DNA of 64,000 bases from Neorhizobium huautlense (GCF_030811685.1 NZ_JAUSRF010000020.1:34863-98862), one strand, 5' to 3'. Positions 53,525 to 61,579 are shown, counted from the stretch's first letter. Numbers and translations: made by a program. The notes: generated by a model from the sequence alone, not told the origin.

Positions 53525-53926
53525 CTAATCCTGACTCAAAATTTCGATCAGCACTTCGCGGTATTCCGGCATTGCCAATTCAAGAGCTTCGATATCGCCA
53601 GCCGTAAACCAATCAAGTTCCGAATGTTCATGACCCAGTAGTTTGGCCACCCCGCCTGTCCATTGTCTGACGACGTAGATGTGAAATGGCGATCCCCTAT
53701 CCTTGTCATCCGCCTCGTAGAGTGTGGCAACCTCATTGAATGCTAGAGGCGATAATCCGACTTCCTCTTGGCACTCGCGGACGAGAGCAATATCGAGCCC
53801 CTCGCCTTTTTCTGCGTGGCCACCGACCAGATCCCATTTGTCTGGCGACCATTTTCGGTGACGGGCACGCTTCACCAGCAGAACCTTCTCGCCGTCGATA
53901 AATATTGCGCACACGAGACGTGACAT
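53525..53926 (-). CDS. Nudix hydrolase
   Basis: A 133-residue Nudix hydrolase. The Nudix box is complete, from G36 to L58, in the form G-x5-E-x7-RE-x2-EE-x-GL (GHAEKGEGLDIALVRECQEE and following). Family members clear damaged or toxic nucleoside diphosphate derivatives. The start at 53926 (MSRLVCAIFIDG) follows AGGGGAA; an upstream in-frame start at 54034 lacks support. Convergent with the upstream pair of genes. Confidence 0.88.
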   Translation of the reverse strand: MSRLVCAIFIDGEKVLLVKRARHRKWSPDKWDLVGGHAEKGEGLDIALVRECQEEVGLSPLAFNEVATLYEADDKDRGSPFHIYVVRQWTGGVAKLLGHEHSELDWFTAGDIEALELAMPEYREVLIEILSQD

Positions 53927-54056
53927 CGTTTCCCCTGAACTCCGTTTGTTTTGGCGTTGTAACAGGACCAACAATTCCTCCTTGATCCGGTTCCCGGCGT
54001 CCTGGGAGCGGCACACTCTGTCATCAGTCCGCAAACGTACAGATCAAGCTTTCGCA

Positions 54057-54081
54057 GGAACCGCGCCGCACCGTCGCCGTT
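54057..54081 (+). promoter_or_regulatory. EcfG-type promoter for the FAD oxidoreductase gene
   Basis: GGAAC at 54057-54061, 17 bases, GTT at 54079-54081, 66 bases before the start codon. Confidence 0.72.
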
Positions 54082-54122
54082 AGATGCAAATACCGCGACG
54101 GGCAGCGCTGGAGTAATCGCGT

Positions 54123-55805
54123 ATGATCGGCAGGATTTGCATTATCGGTTCCGGGCCCACCGGCATCTTCACTCTCAAAAACCTGATCACATCCGCCATC
54201 CCGTTATTTATTAACGTCTATGAGGCCGAGCAGAATGCGGGGAAAGGAACCCCTTACCTTCCCGGTGCAAATGATCCGGTCATGCTCTCTAACATTCCCA
54301 GCATCGAAATCCCGATGCTGGGTGAAACGCTCGTCGATTGGCTCAATCACCAGAGCGACGAATATCTCGACCAGTTTTCCATCGTGCGCACGAAAATCAA
54401 CGAACGGGAATTCTACCCACGACTGGTCCTAGGCGACTATTTTCAGGATCAATTCACAGCGATTTTGACGAATGGTCGAAACCGTGGTCACGCTATCGAA
54501 GTTTACAGCGGCCACCGGGTGACCGATATCGCTCTCGGTGCGGACGATATCCGCCTCATAGTCGGTGGACCTGACGGCGAATTCGACGCGGTGTTCGATC
54601 ATGTCGTGATGGCAACGGGACACAGTTGGCCGGCACAAACCGAGGTACAGCCCGGCTACTTTTCGTCGCCATGGCCGGCGGCAGCGCTCAGATCGGCTGG
54701 GCACGGCAGGCTCGGTGTGTTGGGCACGTCTCTGAGCGGAATAGATGCTCTTTTGACGGTTGCGTCATCGCGCGGATCATTCGTACTTGACGCGGCCGGA
54801 GATCTGCAATTCCAGCCGGCCTCCGGCGGCGATAACTTTTGCGCTGCCATGATGTCCCGCAAGGGGCTTTTGCCCGAAGCGGATTTCTACTGCCCACTTC
54901 CCTATCGTACGCCATTGGTCTGCACGAAACAGGCTATCGATGCAGAAATTGAATCCGGTTCCGTGCAGCTGCTGGACAGAGTTTTCGATCTTTTCCGCAA
55001 GGAGATCACTGCTGCAGATCCGGACTACGCCGCCGAGATCGGCTTGAGCCTTCTGACTGTCGATACGTTTGCTGAAGCCTATTACGGCCGACGTTCGAAC
55101 ATCGACCCATTCGTCTGGGCGGCCGCAAATCTGGCCGAAGCCGAGCGCAATTACGAACGGCAGTTCACTATTCCATGGCGTTATGCAATCCTGATCACCC
55201 ACGAGATCATTGAACGGGCAATCCCGCATCTCGACGCGAATGACCTGCAGCGCTTCAATCGCTCGTTCAAGAGCATCTTTGTCGATGAATATGCGACCGT
55301 ACCGCACCTGTCGATCAAGCGGCTGTTGGCGCTTCGAAATGCCGGCCGGCTGGAAATTGTTCGGCTGGATGAGAACTATGAGATCGAGACGGACGACCTT
55401 GCACGGGGTGCGAGGGTTGTTATGGGTGAACAAGTGGAGATCTTCGACAGCTTCATCGACGCGACTGGTCAAACTGCGCTGTCTGCACAGGACCTTCCCT
55501 TTCCCACGTTGCTGCAGCAACGCGGCGTCAAAAAAGCGCCGACCTCAGCGCCCGTAGACCTCATCCGCGAAGACGATACTGCAGCAATCATGCGAACGGG
55601 AGGGATCGATGTCGACGAAAAGTACCGCCCGGTCAAAACCGCACCTCTGACCAACCAGCTCTATTGTGTCGCGATCCCTTTCCTGTTGCACGCGCGCCCG
55701 TTTGTTCAAGGGATCACCAGTGCGGCCGAGCTGGGCGAAACCGCAGCAAACGCTATCCTGAAACACATCGCCGATGCGAAATCACCTCTGTTGATGTCCG
55801 CCTGA
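54123..55805 (+). CDS. FAD/NAD(P)-binding oxidoreductase (560 aa)
   Basis: A 560-residue flavoprotein. The Rossmann motif is IIGSGPTGIF at residues 7-16, followed by YEAEQNAGKGTPY, which fits the NAD_binding_9 (HI0933-like or hydroxyacyl) group. A second nucleotide motif GRLGVLGTSLSGIDALL is near residue 197. Conserved DATGQTAL lies near residue 450. The physiological substrate is unknown. GGAG precedes the ATG and an EcfG-type promoter lies upstream. The MOSC gene follows directly. Confidence 0.82.
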   Translation: MIGRICIIGSGPTGIFTLKNLITSAIPLFINVYEAEQNAGKGTPYLPGANDPVMLSNIPSIEIPMLGETLVDWLNHQSDEYLDQFSIVRTKINEREFYPRLVLGDYFQDQFTAILTNGRNRGHAIEVYSGHRVTDIALGADDIRLIVGGPDGEFDAVFDHVVMATGHSWPAQTEVQPGYFSSPWPAAALRSAGHGRLGVLGTSLSGIDALLTVASSRGSFVLDAAGDLQFQPASGGDNFCAAMMSRKGLLPEADFYCPLPYRTPLVCTKQAIDAEIESGSVQLLDRVFDLFRKEITAADPDYAAEIGLSLLTVDTFAEAYYGRRSNIDPFVWAAANLAEAERNYERQFTIPWRYAILITHEIIERAIPHLDANDLQRFNRSFKSIFVDEYATVPHLSIKRLLALRNAGRLEIVRLDENYEIETDDLARGARVVMGEQVEIFDSFIDATGQTALSAQDLPFPTLLQQRGVKKAPTSAPVDLIREDDTAAIMRTGGIDVDEKYRPVKTAPLTNQLYCVAIPFLLHARPFVQGITSAAELGETAANAILKHIADAKSPLLMSA

Positions 55806-55847
55806 TTGAGCTCGGGAACAAACTCTGTGTCCTTGCATTCGCAGACC

Positions 55848-56582
55848 ATGGAAACGATCGGAACCATCAAGGAAATTTGGCGCTACCCTGTCAGTTCGCT
55901 GGGCGGAGAATTGTGCAGCGACGTCTTGGTTGGACGAAAAGGTGTAGAGGGCGACCGCCAATACGCTCTTTTTGATCCCGCAACTGGATCCGTGGCTGCA
56001 CCGGAAAAGGACGCAAGATGGCGCCCGGCACTGTTCCTGAACAGCGCCATCGACGCCGAAGGCGCAAGGATTTGTTTTCCCGATGGGACTTGGCATCATG
56101 TCGCAGATCCACGGCTCCCGCCGATGCTGAGTGACCATTTCGGATTTAACGTTGCTGTTGGTCGGTATATGGAACCGGATCAGCGAACGGTGTCGCTGCC
56201 ACAGGTAAGCAATCGCTACGGCGTGGCTCCCATTCACGTCGTGACCACCGCCTCGTTGAAGAAACTGGAAACGTTCGTGCCATTAGCGAGGATCGACCGG
56301 CGGCGATTTCGCCCCAACATCCTGGTTGATGCTAAAACGGATGCAGGTTTCGCCGAAATGGGCTGGATCGATGAAACGGTGCACTTCGGTGCCTCGATGT
56401 GCAAGATAACCGAACCAGCGAAACGCTGTGGTATGACGCTTGTTGCCCAGCCTGGATTGGATGAAGAAGCGGAAGTCCTGAGGTCAATTGTCCGGCACGC
56501 CGGCCGATCCCTTGGCGTCTACTGTGACATCCTCAAAGCGGGCATGATTCACGTTGGGGCGATAGTTGAACGAGATGCATAG
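55848..56582 (+). CDS. MOSC domain protein
   Basis: A 244-residue protein with the N-terminal MOSC beta-barrel (IGTIKEIWRYPVSSLGGELC) and the MOSC domain itself (RRRFRPNILVDAKTDAGFAE, then EPAKRCGMTLVAQPGLDEE with the conserved Cys). MOSC proteins bind molybdenum cofactor and act in N-oxide reduction or sulphur carrier reactions. ATG 55848 is preferred; a TTG at 55806 just after the previous stop is possible. It likely shares the flavoprotein transcript. Confidence 0.84.
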   Translation: METIGTIKEIWRYPVSSLGGELCSDVLVGRKGVEGDRQYALFDPATGSVAAPEKDARWRPALFLNSAIDAEGARICFPDGTWHHVADPRLPPMLSDHFGFNVAVGRYMEPDQRTVSLPQVSNRYGVAPIHVVTTASLKKLETFVPLARIDRRRFRPNILVDAKTDAGFAEMGWIDETVHFGASMCKITEPAKRCGMTLVAQPGLDEEAEVLRSIVRHAGRSLGVYCDILKAGMIHVGAIVERDA

Positions 56583-56893
56583 CCGGGACTGCGTCTAAAT
56601 CACGACTGCGCAATAGGCCCTTGACGGAGCTCGAATCCATTCCCTCGAGCATAACAAGTGATCCATTTGGTCGAAGGTACGTACTTGGCCAGTCTACAGG
56701 TTAAGGCCGCAGTGGACAGGTAAAGGTGCTCGCCTGGCGTTCCGTTGCCCGCAGCGAGAAATCGGGAAAACCGTTGCGTTCACCGTCTCCGTCACGCCCG
56801 ATTGGCACGCCGCGACCTTGGTGATCCAACACGCTGTTCGCATATCGGTTCCAGTCCTTTGCTTATCAGAATGCTGTCTCGTGGGGCGTCGCG
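56583..56893. other. Gene-free stretch carrying the second copy of the inverted repeat
   Basis: About 310 bases. Copy B of the dispersed repeat lies at 56703-56813. No terminator or promoter recognised apart from that. Confidence 0.5.
56703..56813 (-). repeat. Dispersed repeat, copy B
   Basis: Inverted copy of 50592-50697, with about ten mismatches and one single-base gap in 105 bases. Both copies lie in intergenic DNA. Confidence 0.8.
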
Positions 56894-57091
56894 TTAAAGC
56901 GTCGCCAAGTGATCTTGGAAGGTGGCCCGGTCCATGAAGATTTCAGTGTCGCCCGCATCGTGGTCAGGATGGGAGACCTCGATGTTCATATCATGCGGGA
57001 GCGACAGTGCCTGCTCCGTGTTCATGAGACCGACCGGTATGCGTTCTCCTTCAGCACTGGTGACCGAGACCTCTACGATAACATGCTTCAT
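56894..57091 (-). CDS. Small hypothetical protein (65 aa)
   Basis: A 65-residue acidic protein starting MKHVIVEVSVTSAEGERIPV and ending FMDRATFQDHLATL. Predicted beta then alpha. GGAAGG precedes ATG 57091, and an EcfG-type motif with 18-base spacing lies upstream. No family recognised; it belongs by position and promoter to the stress set. Confidence 0.6.
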   Translation of the reverse strand: MKHVIVEVSVTSAEGERIPVGLMNTEQALSLPHDMNIEVSHPDHDAGDTEIFMDRATFQDHLATL

Positions 57092-57124
57092 CTGACCTTC
57101 CTTCCAATCCTGGGGCTCAGAGCC

Positions 57125-57150
57125 AACCATGCCCGGCCTCACTTCGTTCC
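57125..57150 (-). promoter_or_regulatory. EcfG-type promoter (18-base spacing)
   Basis: Minus strand: GGAAC at 57150-57146, 18 bases, GTT at 57127-57125, 59 bases before the start of the 65-aa gene. Confidence 0.5.
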
Positions 57151-57206
57151 AACTCGACAGGCGCCGCCTTGCCTCTCGAGCAATCCTTCGAGCTCTATGA
57201 TGCAAA

Positions 57207-57230
57207 AAGGCCACTCCATGGAGTGGCCTT
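57207..57230 (-). terminator. Terminator of the GSP17M-like gene
   Basis: Perfect 24-base palindrome (AAGGCCACTCCA and its complement) followed on the minus strand by a T-run. It lies 25 bases after the stop at 57255. Confidence 0.8.
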
Positions 57231-57254
57231 CACGTCTAGCGATGTCCGTACACG

Positions 57255-57866
57255 TCAGATGCGCGGGTCCGTACGGTAGCGACCACGCTCGGCCGCAATC
57301 TGGTCCGCGGTGTAGGGATCTGCAGTTTCATCGAAACGATCCCAGCCCTCGGTCGTGTAGGCCTGACGGCGAGCAGTGAGGTCAACGGAGCGCGAGCTGC
57401 GGAGGATGGCTTCCGAGGCCGCGACCTTGTCGTCCTCGACCTTAACCACGACGACCGATCCGCCACGGCGAATACCCTCGGCATAGACGTGGGCGTCTTC
57501 TTCCTTGACGCCGGATTCGATCATCGCACCAACGATGCCGCCAACCGCGCCACCGGCCACAGCGCCTGCCACTGCACCCACGGCGGTAGCAGCAAGCCAA
57601 CCAGCGGCTACGACCGGACCTACGCCCGGGATGGCCATCATACCGAGGCCTGTCAGAAGTCCGCCGGCACCGCCGGCGACAGCGCCGACGCCAGCTCCCG
57701 TCCCAGCGCCTTCGGCAGCGTTATTGCCCTGGCCTTCGATGTCTTCCTTGCCGTCCTTATTCGAGATGATGCTGATGTGATCAGACGGCACGCCCGCATC
57801 TTCGAGAGCCTTAACGGCCGAGCGGGCATCGTCGTAAGAGTCGTAGAGACCTGAAATCGTGCGCAT
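57255..57866 (-). CDS. General stress protein 17M-like protein with glycine zipper
   Basis: A 203-residue protein. The N-terminal 40 residues match the GSP17M domain (MRTISGLYDSYDDARSAVKA, LEDAGVPSDHISIISNKDG). A long Gly/Ala-rich membrane-inserting stretch follows (about 55-118, GLMTG-type glycine zipper), then a second ferredoxin-like strand with RRGGSVVVVKVEDDKVAASE. This architecture is common in general stress regulons. It lies 43 bases after the PepSY-like gene and probably shares its EcfG-type promoter. Confidence 0.82.
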   Translation of the reverse strand: MRTISGLYDSYDDARSAVKALEDAGVPSDHISIISNKDGKEDIEGQGNNAAEGAGTGAGVGAVAGGAGGLLTGLGMMAIPGVGPVVAAGWLAATAVGAVAGAVAGGAVGGIVGAMIESGVKEEDAHVYAEGIRRGGSVVVVKVEDDKVAASEAILRSSRSVDLTARRQAYTTEGWDRFDETADPYTADQIAAERGRYRTDPRI

Positions 57867-57909
57867 GGGAATTTCCTATTTGTATTGTTCTTGTTGGTTC
57901 GGGACTGGC

Positions 57910-58227
57910 TTACTGGGCCATGGTGATGTTTCCCTGGAAATCAAGCGCGACGTTGCCGTGCTTGCCGTCCTTGGAGCCCATCGCGCGCCAGATGCCCTGA
58001 TCGTCGAGCTTGAGGCCGGACACATCGGTGTAGCCAGCTTCCTCGATGCGCTCCTTCGCCTGAGCTTCGGTGAAGCTGTTCTTGCCAGCAACAGGCGCGC
58101 CCGGATTCTGTTCGCCCGAAGTCGAGACAGCAGGGGTCGTCTGCGAGGTCTTCGGCGTCTCGCTCTGAGCAAAGGCAGCAGAGGTCGAGAGAAGAACGGC
58201 GGCAACGCCAAAAGCAATCTTTTTCAT
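57910..58227 (-). CDS. Exported PepSY-like protein
   Basis: A 105-residue protein with signal peptide MKKIAFGVAAVLLSTSAAFA. The mature part ends in a PepSY-like fold (NSFTEAQAKERIEEAGYTDV, GLKLDDQGIWRAMGSKDGKH). PepSY domains act as protease inhibitors or chaperones in the periplasm. GGAG precedes ATG 58227 and an exact EcfG-type promoter lies 69 bases upstream. First gene of a two-gene unit with the GSP17M-like gene. Confidence 0.8.
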   Translation of the reverse strand: MKKIAFGVAAVLLSTSAAFAQSETPKTSQTTPAVSTSGEQNPGAPVAGKNSFTEAQAKERIEEAGYTDVSGLKLDDQGIWRAMGSKDGKHGNVALDFQGNITMAQ

Positions 58228-58271
58228 GGTCTTACTCCAAATTCCTGCACCCGGTTCGAATGCACTGAAAG

Positions 58272-58296
58272 AACCGTCCACGATGGAATTTGTTCC
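58272..58296 (-). promoter_or_regulatory. EcfG-type promoter for the PepSY-like/GSP17M-like operon
   Basis: Minus strand: GGAAC at 58296-58292, 17 bases, GTT at 58274-58272, 69 bases before the start codon. Confidence 0.75.
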
Positions 58297-58422
58297 GTGC
58301 CCAAGACGCGTTTGGGATGGTTGTCACCGGTCGTGCCATGCGGATGATCGGCGTTCGCCGTGCATTGCTTCCGGCCTGCTTTGCGCACGATCCCGGATCC
58401 GAGCGTCTGATATCCGCCGTGG

Positions 58423-58447
58423 GGAACAACACAGACCTTCGGGTGTT
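58423..58447 (+). promoter_or_regulatory. EcfG-type promoter for the DUF2177 gene
   Basis: GGAAC at 58423-58427, 17 bases, GTT at 58445-58447, 64 bases before the start codon. Divergent from the promoter at 58272-58296. Confidence 0.75.
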
Positions 58448-58486
58448 CAGTCCAACATCAAAAGCCCAAGCAGGATCGCTCACCCA

Positions 58487-58888
58487 ATGAAGACATTTGG
58501 CATCGCCTACGCCGGGACGCTGTTCTCGTTTCTATTGATCGACGCAGTCTGGCTGGGATTGATCGCCAAGAGCTTCTACCGAGACCAGCTCGGCGACCTG
58601 ATGCTACCTTCCCCGAATTTGGCGGTTGCCGCGATGTTTTATCTCTTCTTCGCAGCCGCAATTGTCATACTAGCGGTGCGCCCGGGTCTGGACGCGGGTT
58701 CGCCATGGACAGCAGTGGGATACGGTGCCCTTCTCGGACTCGCTGCCTACGGAACGTATGACATGACGAACCTCTCGACCCTCAAAGGCTGGCCAGTGAC
58801 TCTAAGCATCGTCGACATGGTATGGGGAACGGTGCTGACCGCGGCTGCAAGTGCGTGCGGTTATGCAGCGGCCCGTCAATTCGGCTAA
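58487..58888 (+). CDS. DUF2177 membrane protein
   Basis: A 133-residue protein with four membrane helices, matching DUF2177: FGIAYAGTLFSFLLIDAVWL with GLIAKSFYRDQLGDLM, then AAMFYLFFAAAIVILAV, AYGTYDMTNLSTLKGWPVTL and the last helix. The function of DUF2177 is unknown. ATG 58487 is supported by the EcfG-type promoter upstream, which excludes longer in-frame reading to 58226. The phosphoesterase gene starts six bases after its stop. Confidence 0.85.
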   Translation: MKTFGIAYAGTLFSFLLIDAVWLGLIAKSFYRDQLGDLMLPSPNLAVAAMFYLFFAAAIVILAVRPGLDAGSPWTAVGYGALLGLAAYGTYDMTNLSTLKGWPVTLSIVDMVWGTVLTAAASACGYAAARQFG

Positions 58889-58893
58889 AGGAC

Positions 58894-59394
58894 ATGAATT
58901 TCTTCACTGGCGACACGCATTTCGGAGATCCCCGTGTCCTCCGGATCGATCGCCGACCCTTTGCGACCATAGCTGAACACGACGCTCAGCTCATCGTAAA
59001 CTGGAACGAGGTGGTCGGTCACGATGATGACGTATGGCATCTGGGCGACTTCATGTCGGCCAGAGCTGGAGACTGTGCAGCGCTCCTTGGCGAGCTTAAC
59101 GGCCGCAAACACCTCATCATCGGCAACAACGATCCGGAAACGACCACTCACTCAAGCGGATGGGCCAGCGTTCAGCACTACGCAGAAGTTCATGACGAAG
59201 GACACCATCTTATCATTTGTCATTACGCGTTCCGGACGTGGAACCAGATGGGAAAGGGTTCGATCAACCTGCATGGGCACTCGCACGGGAGGCTCAAACC
59301 AGTTCCTCGACAGTTCGATGTCGGTGTTGATGCTCGTGGATTAACGCCCAAGCGCTTAGCGGAGATTATCACATCCGGAAGATCTCGAGCCTGA
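58894..59394 (+). CDS. Metallophosphoesterase
   Basis: A 166-residue calcineurin-type phosphoesterase. The metal-binding motifs are present in order: FTGDTHFGD, DDVWHLGDFMS, LIIGNNDPE, LIICHYAFRTW and LHGHSHG. Small stand-alone forms cleave phosphodiester or phosphomonoester bonds; the substrate cannot be told. AAAGGAC precedes the ATG. It follows the DUF2177 gene by five bases and probably shares its stress promoter. Confidence 0.87.
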   Translation: MNFFTGDTHFGDPRVLRIDRRPFATIAEHDAQLIVNWNEVVGHDDDVWHLGDFMSARAGDCAALLGELNGRKHLIIGNNDPETTTHSSGWASVQHYAEVHDEGHHLIICHYAFRTWNQMGKGSINLHGHSHGRLKPVPRQFDVGVDARGLTPKRLAEIITSGRSRA

Positions 59395-59476
59395 GCGCTT
59401 GAGACGGACTTTCACGTGCAATTCCTGCGGCAACTGCGTTGGATCATCCGATTTCGGGACGGTAGGATGATCAATA

Positions 59477-59719
59477 TTATCGGAACCACTTCTCAGCGGC
59501 GGCAAGCAGTTGGCGCTCGTCGTCAATGCCATCCTGAAAGAGGCGGATGAGCAGCATGGCCAATTCGTCCGTGTGTGTGTCGTGCTCCGGGATCATTTGC
59601 GCGAACACCCTTTCGAGTTTTGCCAAGTCGTCCGGACGAAGTGCGACATCTGCTGGTAATCTTCCGCGCATGGCACACACGCTATGGCTCTCGGTCACCC
59701 GATGCAATTGGTTAATCAC
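59477..59719 (-). CDS. Small hypothetical protein (80 aa)
   Basis: An 80-residue protein starting MINQLHRVTESHSVCAMRGR. The C-terminal half (RPDDLAKLERVFAQMIPEHD, TDELAMLLIRLFQDGI, ERQLLAAAEKWFR) is regular helix. It lies divergent from the VOC gene with only 20 bases between starts. No family recognised. Confidence 0.6.
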   Translation of the reverse strand: MINQLHRVTESHSVCAMRGRLPADVALRPDDLAKLERVFAQMIPEHDTHTDELAMLLIRLFQDGIDDERQLLAAAEKWFR

Positions 59720-59739
59720 GAAGGAAGGACAGATCGCAG

Positions 59740-60174
59740 ATGAAATCGGTGTTTACGGTGCAGGCAGTTGACCACATTGTCGTGAACGTGGCGGATGTCG
59801 AGCGAGCAGCCGCGTGGTACACTCGCGTGCTAGGAATGGACCGGCTGGAATACGGCACGGATCCTGAACGTCCGAGAACGGCCATGCTGTTCGGAAAGCA
59901 GCGCATCAATCTTAGGCCGGTCTCCGTGAGCAAGGACGAATGGTTCACCGCTGATCATGGGGCAGCAGGAAGCGACGACCTCTGCTTCCTGACCGAAGCC
60001 TCGCCGAATGATACCATCGCCCATCTGAAGGCATGCGATGTTCAAGTGCTGCTTGGTCCTGTTGCACGAGACGGTGCTCGCGGCAAGCTCATGTCGGTCT
60101 ACTGCCGCGATCCCGACGGCAACCTCTTCGAGATCAGTTCGTACACTGAGGATGTCGCGGGGAACGTAGAGTGA
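59740..60174 (+). CDS. VOC family (glyoxalase-like) protein
   Basis: A 144-residue vicinal-oxygen-chelate protein. TVQAVDHIVVNVADVERAAA and WYTRVLGMDRLEY open the fold, with metal-ligand His in DHIV; the second half contains SVYCRDPDGNLFEISSY with the conserved Glu. VOC proteins are glyoxalases, dioxygenases or resistance proteins; this one cannot be assigned. AAGGAAGG precedes the ATG. Confidence 0.87.
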   Translation: MKSVFTVQAVDHIVVNVADVERAAAWYTRVLGMDRLEYGTDPERPRTAMLFGKQRINLRPVSVSKDEWFTADHGAAGSDDLCFLTEASPNDTIAHLKACDVQVLLGPVARDGARGKLMSVYCRDPDGNLFEISSYTEDVAGNVE

Positions 60175-60185
60175 CGCCAGTTGTT
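60161..60185 (+). promoter_or_regulatory. EcfG-type motif before the pyridoxamine-oxidase-like gene
   Basis: GGAAC at 60161-60165, 17 bases, GTT at 60183-60185. The start codon at 60194 is only eight bases after the GTT, so transcription from here would give a nearly leaderless mRNA. Confidence 0.45.
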
Positions 60186-60193
60186 CTCACATC

Positions 60194-60682
60194 ATGACCG
60201 ATGAGGAGAACACAATAAGCACGATGACGATGGAAGAGCTTTCAGAAAAACTGGCAAAGATCGACTTCTGCATGTTCAACACCAACGGTGGATCCGGCAG
60301 GATCAATAGCCGTCCAATGAGCAATAACGGCGATGTCGCGTATGATGGCGACTCCTGGTTCTTCTCATACGAAGACACGGAAAAGGTCAGCGAGATCGGC
60401 CGCGACAACAGGGTCGCCCTCACCTTTACCGCACCACCGAGCATCCTCGGCAAGCCGGGCATCTTTATTGCGATCGATGGCGAAGCGAGCCTGATCCGCG
60501 ACAAGGCCCAGTTCGAGCAACATTGGGTGAAGGATCTCGATCGCTGGTTTCCAAAGGGCGTCGATACTCCGGGCATTCTGCTGATCATGGTATCGGCACG
60601 GGCGATCGAGTACTGGGACGGCGAAGATAATGAGCGTATCGAATTGCCCGCGGTCGACGCTGTATCCGGAGATGCCATATGA
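60194..60682 (+). CDS. Pyridoxamine 5'-phosphate oxidase-like (general stress protein 26-like)
   Basis: A 162-residue split-barrel flavin-binding protein. The order MTMEELSEKLAKIDFCMFNT, GRINSRPMSNNGDVAYDGDS, WFFSYEDTEKVSEIGRDNRVALTFT matches general stress protein 26-like members, which bind FMN or F420 and are not true PNP oxidases. The C-terminal EYWDG motif is conserved. An EcfG-type motif lies very close to the start, so an internal ATG at 60224 or 60230 is possible. Its end overlaps the DUF3140 gene. Confidence 0.85.
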   Translation: MTDEENTISTMTMEELSEKLAKIDFCMFNTNGGSGRINSRPMSNNGDVAYDGDSWFFSYEDTEKVSEIGRDNRVALTFTAPPSILGKPGIFIAIDGEASLIRDKAQFEQHWVKDLDRWFPKGVDTPGILLIMVSARAIEYWDGEDNERIELPAVDAVSGDAI

Positions 60683-61025
60683 CCGCGCAGAAGATGGATC
60701 GCGACAAGGTCTGGCCGAATTCCGCCAGGCCGTGAACATGGCACCCGCAACGCTCAAGGACTGGCTCGATACTGACGAAAGCAAGGCTGCGAGGTGGTCG
60801 GGCGACGGTGGTGGCGAGACCGTCGGACACCACTCCGGTCGTCGGATCGTCGAGATCAAGCACAAGTCGAAGGCAGATCTCAAAGAGGACGATTATGCTC
60901 ACATGAATAAGGTCGTCGGGTACGTCCACCGGCATCTCGCTCAGGGTGGGCCTAAGCAAGATGTCGAACATTCGACGTGGCGGCACTCGTTGATGAATTG
61001 GGGCCACGACCCTCTCAAGGATTGA
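60672..61025 (+). CDS. DUF3140 protein
   Basis: A 117-residue DUF3140 protein of unknown function. The family blocks EFRQAVNMAPATLKDWLDTD, SVGHHSGRRIVEI-like ETVGHHSGRRIVEI, DDYAHMNKVVGYVHRHLAQG and WRHSLMNWGHDPLKD are all present. ATG 60672 overlaps the end of the previous gene by 11 bases, so the two are expressed together. DUF3140 genes are often found in stress islands of soil bacteria. Confidence 0.85.
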   Translation: MPYDRAEDGSRQGLAEFRQAVNMAPATLKDWLDTDESKAARWSGDGGGETVGHHSGRRIVEIKHKSKADLKEDDYAHMNKVVGYVHRHLAQGGPKQDVEHSTWRHSLMNWGHDPLKD

Positions 61026-61142
61026 TATGACATCTGCAAACCCACTCCGCCGCCTGATCTGGTGAAGCCGTTCCCGTGGACGGCGGCCGCATGACGAAGT
61101 TCCAGTTTATAGGTCTACGGGCTGGAATCGTACCAATGCGAG

Positions 61143-61394
61143 TTACGATAAAGTGTCCTTCTCCAGATAGGCATCGGCCGCAACGACCTGGGCGGAATAA
61201 CGATCAACGTCATCGTTGCCAGTGCCGCCGATGTCGCCATGCAGGTTGAACTCGGCTACCTCCCAACACCAACGCGCTATACGATTTCCTCTAATCCCCT
61301 CAGCCCAGACTTCGGCACACTTCTCTCCGTGGAAAAAGCCATACCAGCTTTCAGAGCCTGGCGGCTGCAACCATCTAAAAGAATTGTGAGGCAA
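61143..61394 (-). CDS. Small conserved protein, paralogue of the gene at 433-672
   Basis: An 83-residue protein starting (TTG) PHNSFRWLQPPGSESWYGFF. It shares RWLQPP, a GF-H block, CAEVWAEGIRGNRIARWCWE and GTG-D-SAQ-A with the protein at 433-672. Conservation at this distance in two gene contexts supports a real coding gene. No promoter of the EcfG type was seen. Function unknown. Confidence 0.65.
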   Translation of the reverse strand: MPHNSFRWLQPPGSESWYGFFHGEKCAEVWAEGIRGNRIARWCWEVAEFNLHGDIGGTGNDDVDRYSAQVVAADAYLEKDTLS

Positions 61395-61579
61395 ATGCGA
61401 AATCCCGATATGCGAACATTCATGCTGCGGAGCATAGCGACAAGAGCACCAAATTCATCAACGAAACACCGAATGTACGGTATTGGACCATGGAGCACGC
61501 GTTGACGGACAGTGCTTTCCGCATAGCTATTGCCGACTACCTATGTTCGAAAGCAACCGTAACGAAGCGAAGACAGCAA

